From assembly GCA_002102555.1 (NCBI GenBank), contig MCFL01000340.1, positions 1 to 24,091 on the forward strand: a stretch of DNA of 24,091 nucleotides, given 5' to 3'. How positions within the stretch are numbered: position 1 is the first letter of the stretch; each line of letters begins with the position of its first letter. The translations under genes and the position numbers were made by a program. The stretch is from Catenaria anguillulae PL171. Taxonomy: Eukaryota; Blastocladiomycota; Blastocladiomycetes; Blastocladiales; Catenariaceae. The notes below the pieces were generated by a model that saw only the letters and a list, made by a program, of their open reading frames with translations, was not told the origin of the DNA and made no database searches. Shown here piece after piece: positions 16,338 to 24,091 of this stretch.

Positions 16338-18116
16338 TCATCCCGCATACCAATCCAAGAACAAGAGCGTCGCGCTCACTACCAGCATGATAAACAAGAA
16401 CCAGAACCTGGCCGTCTTGCCATACTCGCGCGCCTTGGTCAGCTCCACGTTACCCGCACGCACATTGGCCACGTGGACCACGGCGTCGTCAACAAGCGAT
16501 TCGATTTGCGATTGTTGAACGGCCATGTGTTGCGCGAGTTCGGTTTGTAGTTGAGCAATGGTCAGCAGCGACGTTTCGGCGGTCCTACATGAACATACGG
16601 CACGGAGGTGAGAATGAGAGAAGAAGAGAAAGGAAAATGTCAACAGAAGAACATACTTGACTTCGTCAAGCTTAGACTCGAACATTTCCAGCAATTCCTT
16701 GTTTTCGGCCTCGAATTCTTGAATCATTTGCGCCGGAGCCGTGGTAGAGGTGCTTGACGTGGTTGGGATGCTTGTGCTTGCTGCGCTCGCTGACGAAGAG
16801 GTGGAAGCGGTGGGCAAGCCGATGGAGGCAGATGCCGCGGCGAGGTACGACGAACCGCTGGTCGTGGCGACTGGGCGGCGGCGAATGGACGATCGTGCAT
16901 CGGGGGCCAGAGTCGACGGGGTGTTTGTTGCCGAGGTATCCCTGTGCGGAAAATTGAAAACCTGAGCCAAGCATATGTGTGAGGAAAAGTGTGGTGAGAG
17001 GGCGTACAATGCAAGTCGGTCAAGGTCGCGTTCGACGCGCCGCTCGTGCAGCCGCCGGTGTTCGTTAGTCACACGAAACATGTGCTGGTTGAGAACCCAC
17101 ACCATGGACGAGTAGTGCGTGAGCATGGCTTGCGCGTGGAGGTGTTTTGGGTCGGCAGAATCGTCGTGTTCCTCGTCGCTGGTGGGCTGCACGGGAGCGG
17201 CGCCGCCCATTAAGCGCGAAAGGAACCCAGATGTAGAAGATTTGTCGGATTCAAGGAGTTGCCGTTCACGATCTGTGGAGCGGTGTATGTAGAACGTGAG
17301 AAAAGATCAAGAACATGGTTGCAAGTAATACGCACCGATCAAGGCTGACAATTGCTTGATGCGCGCGTTTGCCTGACCCAGCACCATTGCCACGAGCTGG
17401 TCAATCTGGTCACGCTCGGCAGCGCCAAGATTGTGGTCAAACATTGGCAGCTCGACGCCCATGACGGTCAGAGGAATACTTGATGCGGTGGTGGCAAAGG
17501 CACCCGATGGCAGCGGCGCAACGGTGCCAAGGTATGCGCGGCGGATGTGGTGCAAGTAACTGGCGAGAGCAATAATGTCGGCCATCTGCACCGGGCAGAA
17601 GTTCATTCAGGTCAGTCGGCCGCTTCGCACCACTGCAACTGAAAACTAGAGTTGACGTACAATTGTGTCTGCTTGCACAACAACGGGATCGCGTTCAGTT
17701 GGCGGACGTTTTGGTGGCCGTGGTCCGCCGACACCGGCAATTGGACCGCCAATGCCCGGCGGAATCAATGACCCGCGCGAGTGTCGCCGCACAACTTTTG
17801 GGATGGCGTCTGCAGCGTGGTCAATCGCGACCGACGAGCGGCGGCGAAGGCTGACAATGGGCACGTTGCCGGCACTGCTGGCGTTGGACGATGGCGCCGG
17901 AGGCGGCGCGCCGAGGACGGAGCGGCGCCGAGAGCCGAGGCCCGATGGCGGTGGTGGTGAATGAGCCGTATCATTTTCTGTTGCTGTGCTGGTGCCATTC
18001 GCCTGGTGCTGGCTTGGAAGTGAGGGTGGCGGCGGGAGCGTGGAGACGAGGGCAGCGACGGACGCGGCCTCGGTGGCACACTGCCAAAAGTCGAGCGTCA
18101 AATCGATTGCTGGCAT
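16338..18116 (-). CDS. Syntaxin 18 / Ufe1, ER Qa-SNARE
   Basis: Syntaxin 18 (yeast Ufe1) is the ER target SNARE for Golgi-to-ER vesicles, working with Sec20, Use1 and the Dsl1/NRZ tether. Five exons (17661-18116, 17336-17585, 17008-17272, 16657-16941, 16338-16584) join in frame to 500 residues. The N-terminus DLTLDF resembles the syntaxin-18 start. A Pro/Ser/Arg-rich insert covers roughly residues 30-140. ERDQIDQ matches human ERDQIDQD. The SNARE helix includes FEAENKELLEMFESKLDEVK and VQQSQIESLVDDAVV, then NVRAGNVELTKA. The C-terminal anchor FWFLFIMLVVSATLLFLDWY ends with the LLFLDWY signature of syntaxin 18. The protein is longer than human STX18 (335 residues) because of low-complexity inserts. 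Confidence 0.9.
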
Positions 18117-18311
18117 TTCCTATTTTCTTTTGCATTGCCTAGAATTGCACAGTACAGTCTGCATACAGTACAGTCAGCTGATCGTCTCTGTGCCCAGCGT
18201 GCCCATCACACCTCACGCCCGCCTCGCGCCAGACCTCCTCACGCCTCACGCTCCGTCGATCCGACCCTATGGACTTGTGAGGGGACCGTTCCGGCCGAGC
18301 TCGAGCCTTCG
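18117..18311. promoter_or_regulatory. Short divergent promoter region
   Basis: About 195 bases separate the syntaxin-18 start (-) from the first ATG of the importin-like remnant (+). It is rich in CAGTACAGT and CACGCC words. It is probably the syntaxin promoter. Confidence 0.4.
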
Positions 18312-19123
18312 ATGGACGGTGCCGCCAGGGCTCATCACGAGCTTACGGCCACTCTGTCCTCACAGCAATATGCTCGGGTGATACTCCAAGTACGTTTCTC
18401 ACTGTTTTTGAACCGTTGGGTGTGGTCCAACCGTCGTCCTCGATCAGTGTCGTTGCCGTCGTCTCGTCCTGCTTCGCGATCAGTCCCTCTGCCTTGTCCC
18501 GCACTTTATATCGACTCACTCATCGTCTCTGCTCCCTATGTGGCCAAATAGGAGCCATTAACGTGGAAAATCTCCTTTGGCCAAGCTCCCCTTCTCCTTC
18601 CCCCATCCTCCTCTGCCATGAGATGACCCAAAATCTTCTGGATCGGATTAGTGGCGGTGGCGTTTCCAACTTCCCAATCCTCCTCTGCATCGGGTCTACC
18701 ATTGATGTTGCACTCTTGTTGACATATGTACGCCCTTCTTTCCGCATCTTGCAATCGCGCCGGTCCTGCCACGGCGGCGCACACGCAGCAAGCATCCGCT
18801 TCCAATTTGGCGTCTCAGCTTTGGCTCCACAGCCCGCCTGCCCCGAGCCTTCTCGCCACAAGGACTTGATCAAGATGCAGTTGACAAGCCAGTTCGGTGA
18901 GGTGGCCATGTCGGCGATCGCGTCCATCCACTCGTACCTTCAGTCGTAGTTTGACGGCGCTGACCAAGATGAGGAGTCGGATAATGACGTGGTCGCCGAT
19001 TTGATCACGTTCTTGGACTGGTTGCCGAGCGAGATTCGCCAGTCGGAGCTGTTCACGGACCGGGTTGCTGTGTGGCAAAACGACGGCGGGTGTATGGAGG
19101 CGGCATTGCAGCAGTGCGTGTAG
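18312..19123 (+). pseudogene. Decayed N-terminal fragment of an importin-beta-like protein
   Basis: A first exon, MDGAARAHHELTATLSSQQY followed by ARVILQ, ends at a GTACGT donor near 18390. Downstream a long open stretch to 18949 contains TQNLLDRIS and a helical segment, LTSQFGEVAMSAIASIHSYL. It is cut by TAG at 18947-18949. The same frame continues with an acidic loop and then LITFLDWLPSEIRQSELFTD before a TAG at 19121. The last block resembles LLEFLTVLPEEl...sR of importin-13, transportin-3 and Kap122. A working importin would have about 950 residues, so most is missing. Decay in place is the simplest reading. A GTGCGT near 19114 could be a donor, but I see no further exon. The family call rests on one good motif and weak surrounding similarity. 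Confidence 0.4.
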
Positions 19124-19456
19124 GATTGGTGGCCATTGGTAAGCGATTCCTGTGATGAGCAATGTGAGTGAAGCTACGTACGACTACTAATGTTGAACGT
19201 GGGAACGCGCCAGGCAATTTGGGTGTGCTGTTGAATTATCCACGGGCTGCTACTTGCAAAGACGGCAGGATTTCCTTCTTTTGTTCTTATTTTCCAATGT
19301 TTTTCATATGTTGCTCGTGGAAGCGGAATCGATTGAAACGGGTTCAAGTTGATGGGGCTCTGTTCGTGAATGGCACACTCGATGATCGCACTGTATAACT
19401 GTGAAGAAAACACCAAAACATGGGCGAAAACAAGCACAAATGGGAAGTTTACCCGC
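19124..19456. other. Intergenic, 3' flank of TRAPPC10
   Basis: 333 bases with no supportable gene. An AT-richer stretch around 19270-19320 may be the 3' end region of the TRAPPC10 transcript. Confidence 0.45.
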
Positions 19457-22400
19457 TCAAGCAGGCGTCCCGGTGGAGGAACTTAGTGAAAAGTCGCTGT
19501 TCCGGTGCAGCCCAAGAACTGATCGAGACACACTGCTTCCGCCAACCGCAACAGCCGCTGCTGCTGCTGCTGCACCTGAGCCGCCGGGTCCAGATAAACT
19601 CGACCGTGACCCCGTTCTCGCTGGTAGTCCCGATCCTGCGCCAACGCCGGCGGCAACCGAGTAGACGGACGACGTCATGAGCGACATGTACGAGTCGCCT
19701 CCCGCTGGTGGCGGTAATCCCGTCGGTGGTAGCTGTTGGTTGAGCACACCCGCGGATCCCGTCAAACTTGACACACCACCCGTTCCTTGGCCGGGAGCGG
19801 CTGAACTTGGTTGACCGACACGCTGCACTTGTGTCCCATCCACTACAACCAGCGTCGTCGTCGGCTCGGGGCAGACCTGCACTGCTCGAGGGTACGCATG
19901 CCCAACCAGCGGTTCGACGCTGACCATGGGTGCTGACGACGGTGCTTCGTCCGAGACTTGGCAGCCGGGTGCAGGTCGAACGCCCAATTGCACAAGCGGC
20001 ACGGCAACTTGGCCGCTGACTAGCGGAATCAACGAAACGGGATATGTGATTTCAGCCTCGGGGGCCAGGGAAAACACGCGCCGGCGGCCGCCAACCACAA
20101 GCCAGGTATCCTCGGCCGACACGATCTCGTACACGAATTCGAGCTTAGTATCGTGTGATTTGCTTGTAGGGCGTCGACGGGTAGGCAGTCGCTTGATGAC
20201 GACTTGACAAAGCAACGGTGTACCCACGGTGACCAAGGGCTTTCGTCGCGAATCCGACGGTGAAATGAGTGGCGAGAGACCGTACTGAAGCTGAGCGACG
20301 GGCAACTCGAGCGCAATCGGAATGCGAGTCATTCGATGATTCAGCGTCTGCGGCTCCTGCTGAACTTGTGACAGTTTGACGGATTTGATTTTTGCGTAAA
20401 AGTCGGTCGCCGCCGCTTGAAGCGAGTCAAGCACCGGCGGAGGAAGAATGCCAAGGGAGAGCGGCCCGGGGTCTGGCACGGCCATGATGCCGGTCAGAGT
20501 CAGCTTGGTCCAGTCGAGCGCGGCAATGTGAGACGCCCAAGCTTGCTTGAGCAACGGGTAGTAGAGGAGCAAGTTGCTTTCGGCGAGAATGCGGCGCAAG
20601 GATGAAAACATAAAGTGGCGGACATCTTCGAAAACAGACCAAATGTCAAAGGGTCAGCCCCATTCAGAGGAAAGAACAAAACTTGTCACAAACCTACCCT
20701 CGTCAAAAAAGTGGTGTCGGATGCAAATGGATCCTCGTAGAACGTCAACCAAGGCCATGCCTTGAATCAGATACGCCAAGGAAGCTGTTCGTCCCGCGGG
20801 CAATAGCTATGTAACAAAGACCGCAATATGAGTGGTGAAATGTCAGAATGAAATCAACAACCTGATAACGCATCGTACCACCGTCTCGGGATTCAGTGGA
20901 ATCACCTCCCCATCTGCGACGGTCGAATCCACTTGCACCTCGCACGCGTCGACCGACAAGACACCTGTCGCATTCGCATTTGTCAAAGTCAACACCAAAT
21001 ACTCGTGCGACCCGCCCATGGCCTGAATTTCGGCCTCAACGAGCGGCACCGACACATTGACCACCGATTCGACCAGCGAGACAGTCAACGGAACCCCGCT
21101 CGTTTCCGCATCTGCTGTAGAGTGCGGCAATGTTGCCTCAAACACGGCCTTGATTGCCACCTGCATCCACGGCTCTGGCAATGTCAACCGAATCACGGCC
21201 GCACCGCCTGCCTTGATTCCTGGCACAAGGAACCTTCCTGGATGCTCCACGACCATCCCGCCCGCATCGGCATCCGCCCCTGTACTCACGCGATCCAGCA
21301 TGACCACGGCCTCGCCCGACACTGGATCCACGAGTTCAACGCGTTCAGGGACCAGCGCCTTTGGCTGCGGATGCAGCGACCACAGTGTCAAGATCCCATT
21401 TGGCAACACCTCGGCGGCCGCATCTGCCACAATTCTGACCATGACGTCCCTGTTGCCATCCGCAAGCACAAGCGGCAATCCGACGTCGAGCGACACGGGC
21501 GCCGGCGGTTCCAAAATCCGCAGTGTATGTTTGCGGTTCTCCTTGAGCAGATTGGTCACAAACACGAGCTTTCCGACCTCAATCTTGACCTTTTCCGCCA
21601 CGTAATCGCCCGCGGTCCCTGGAGCGTCCCAGTGCATGCCCTCAAGCCGCGTGCCCTGCGGGCCGGGCACCAGGTCGACATTGCGCGTGGAAAACACGAG
21701 ATCGTTGGTTTCGCCGCCAACCAAGGTGAGCGAGACGCGATCGATGGCTAGCGGTGACGCAAGATGCGAGACGATGACCATGGCGTCTGGATCGAGCGAA
21801 ATCCTTGGTGGGGACGCCGAATCGACCACGGTGAACAAATTGGGCGGCAGCCGCACTTGAAACAGCGGGGCAAACTCGACAACGACGGGATCTTCCAACT
21901 CGCGCGCCACGCCCGTCAATTGAGTCCAATCAATCATATCCTCACCAACGGCTGCCATTGCCGGCGGACCCATGCCGCGGCCACTACCACCGCCACTGTG
22001 CACAATATTGGACGCGACAAGGCGCAAGCACGTCATGAGATACTCTTGCCTGGCACCCACAGCACGGTAACACTGCGCCTGGCGCTGCAACAGACACCGG
22101 TCCACGGCCAGCCACCCGGCCTCGGCATAGCTCGTGACCACCTTGGCGTACAAGTCGCCAGCAAGCGCCCAGTCGCCTTGCGCATACGCCAGGTTTGCGC
22201 GATCCGTTTGCAGCATCATGGCAAACCGCGGACGGTGTGCGAGTTGCGAGCACAGGTCCCCCTGGTCCAGGTACCAAGTGTAGACTTGTGCAAATGCGTT
22301 GAGCGACGAGAGCGATGACACAAGTGTTGGTGTGGAGAGCTTAAGAGCGAGCCGAGTTGATTCGTTGGCAGCAGTTGCGGACGGCGACGGCGGCGACGAG

Positions 22401-24091
22401 TGCGATGTCCCGAGACTTGGCTTCAACCCATGCACTTTGGCGCCGACGCGATCCAGGGCACTTTTCCCAACCAGGACCACGTCCAACTTTGCACCCTGTA
22501 CCCTCGCCATCTGCTCGCTATCCAGCTTGAGCAGCGGAATCATGGCGTCCATTGCCGCCAACGTGGCCTCGACCACCGACAAGATCAGCGATTCCGCAAA
22601 CCACTCTTGGACATGATTCTCATGCACCACGGGCACAAATGCGCGCAACCATCGGAGCACCCTGGAGGCCAGTTCGACGGGACGGCGCTGACGCACGAGC
22701 TGTGCAAATTGGCGCGCAGCAAGGTACACACGGAAGTCAAAGATGGAGATGGAGTTGCTAATGAGAAGCGACCGATAGTCCTTTTTCGGTGGCACGCCGA
22801 GAAGCATCATGGGCCCCACGTGATCCTCACCGCCCTCGTTGTTATGACCGTCATCAGCCGCATCTGTGCTGGGCGATGCAGATATGAACTCGCTAAACCC
22901 AACCACCTGACGATGCACCGTTTGCTCCCAAGCGGCCTCGAGCTCGTCCAGCTGAACCAATGCGTCGTCAACCAAATTGGTGGCTGCAAAGCAATTCGCA
23001 AGACCTTCTTTGAGCAAAAAGAACTGGCAATAGTTCCATCCGGGGATCATGCGCTGTGCATCGAGCCGTTGAATGTCGTCGTCGTATCGAGCAACTTGTG
23101 TTTCGAACGAGGTGAGCAAGCCATCCTTGATGCGAGTGAAAAAATCGGACCAGCCCTCGTGTGATTTGGTAAAGTCACCTGCGTGCAGGCGCAGCGAGAT
23201 GATTCGATCGAGGCGACGCGGAGGGAGTGGAGCGGCGTTGCCTGATGATGCAGCCGACGACGATGAAGACGGATTTGCGTTTGCCCCGTTGGATTGGGTA
23301 CTGCTGGAGGGGACAGAGAGTGGCGCGGTTCCACCGAAATCCGACTTGATCTTGTCCAGGACGCTTGTCTTCATACTGAGAAACTTTTGCGTTTGGTTGG
23401 CCAACTTTGCCATCCCCTGGCTCGCTGCTCCACCTGCTCCACCGCTCCACCGCTGCCACCCGATCCGGCGCCGTCGCCTGCTGCGCCTGGGTGCGCATCT
23501 GTGTTGATGACCACAATACACCAGTCCTGATCCGCAGTGCGCTTGGCATTGGTGCCAGTGAAGTTGGCAACCCAATCTTTGATTTCGTTGCGAATGACTT
23601 GGCGGTAAGTTTCGAGGTCGTTCGCAGTGCACAAGTACATGTGCAGCGCAGGGGTGAGAGACGGGAAGAGCGAGGTTTTGGGTAAGTGGGATGGGTCAAA
23701 GGTTTGATGGCCACATCGAGTTGCGAAATGGTGCGCGTGCCGCGGAGCGACTTCCAGGTCAGTGTGCGAAGCGGAAGGCGTGGGAGCAGGTGGGATTCAA
23801 TGTGCGGCCAGAGCCGAAAGTCATCGCGTCTAAACAAGTGTGCAGGCAGGAGATGAGTGCGTCGAATCTTGGCGAATGCAGAAAGGAGACGGTAAAGAAA
23901 GAAAAACAAACAGTGAGCAATGCCCGCGGCTCTTCAACACGTGCCAGCGACTGCTGCTGGCCAGAGAGCGAGGGCGGCGGCGGCGACGCAGGGAGACGGT
24001 GCTTTGGACCCGCGGAAGTGGGACGATCGGGAGATGCAAGATTCCGAGGCAGCAGCGCTAGCTGCGGCGAAGTCGGCGCTGTGACGCCATG
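19457..24091 (-). CDS. TRAPPC10/TRS130, TRAPPII subunit (5' end off window)
   Basis: TRAPPII activates Rab11/Ypt31 at the late Golgi. From the N-terminus: LPLRTLTWKSLRG, then LHMYLCTANDLETY and IKDWV, then VLDKIKSDFGG. Next comes the strongest block, ESWN-like WSDFFTRIKDGLL, RYDDDIQRL, PGWNYCQFFLLKEGLA and DALVQLDELEA, matching human TRAPPC10 nearly residue for residue. The C-terminal domain has VYEIVSAEDTWLVVGGRR and SLIPLVSGQVAVPLVQLGV. Main exons are about 20870-23829, 20698-20806 and 19457-20625; the last intron (20626-20697) is clear. A further exon upstream of 23900 probably runs off the edge, as its frame is open without an ATG. The frame changes near 23700 and near 23435, each fixed in alignment by one extra base, so assembly errors are likely. 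The tail is Ser/Gly/Ala-rich with an alanine run. Confidence 0.82.
19550..19581. repeat. GCN repeat encoding an alanine run
   Basis: Repeated CTG/CCG units on the + strand encode about eight alanines near the C-terminus of the TRAPPC10-like protein on the minus strand. Confidence 0.75.

Noticed and set aside
1-24091. Search by eye for virus-like elements, LTR or LINE reverse transcriptase, transposase, tRNA and rRNA
   Set aside because: No YxDD, DDE, integrase or tRNA-like T-loop pattern was found in any frame or strand that I could support.

Overview
The window looks like nuclear DNA of an early-diverging, probably zoosporic fungus. Genes are short, intron-containing and tightly spaced on both strands. 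Introns are 50-100 bases with GTATGT/GTACGT/GTAAGT donors and ACTAAC-like branch sites. The gene content is eukaryotic: RAD21 cohesin, End3, syntaxin-18, TRAPPC10, an FTS/AKTIP-type UEV and two pyruvate dehydrogenase phosphatases. End3 points to a fungus, and a BTG/Tob domain is unusual outside animals and their relatives. Blastocladiomycota or Chytridiomycota is my inference; nothing here fixes the species. I saw no tRNA, rRNA, CRISPR array, virus-like element or intact transposon.

Layout. 0-2.4 kb (+): two paralogous small secreted cysteine-rich genes. 2.7-3.7 kb (-): AKTIP/FTS-like UEV. 4.4-5.2 kb (-): BTG/Tob (APRO) protein with apparent frameshifts. 6.5-6.9 kb (-): a third cysteine-rich paralog, split by an intron and easily missed. 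7.3-8.8 kb (-): mitochondrial PP2C (PDP/PTC5-like). 9.4-11.6 kb (+): RAD21/SCC1. 12.4-13.8 kb (+): END3. 13.9-14.5 kb (-): a possible small unknown gene. 14.5-16.3 kb (+): second PDP/PTC5-like PP2C. 16.3-18.1 kb (-): syntaxin 18/UFE1. 18.3-19.1 kb (+): decayed importin-beta-like fragment. 19.5 kb to the right edge (-): TRAPPC10/TRS130, 5' end beyond the window.

The most novel item is the three-member family of small secreted proteins. Each has a leader, one intron and an eight-cysteine domain with spacing C-x5/6-C-x3-C-x3-C-x7-C-x2-C-x3-C-x1/4-C. Their upstream regions share a bZIP-type site and a TACAAATAC-like element at similar distances from the start. I recognise no known family with this spacing.

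Four genes belong to membrane traffic: the FTS subunit of the dynein-Hook adaptor, End3 in endocytosis, syntaxin 18 at the ER, and TRAPPC10 of TRAPPII. They act at different steps, so clustering may be chance. Several genes (BTG, TRAPPC10, the first cysteine-rich copy, the unknown gene at 14 kb) need exactly one extra base to stay in frame at each problem site, while RAD21, END3, both phosphatases and syntaxin 18 read cleanly. That pattern suggests single-base deletion errors in the assembly rather than several independent pseudogenes.
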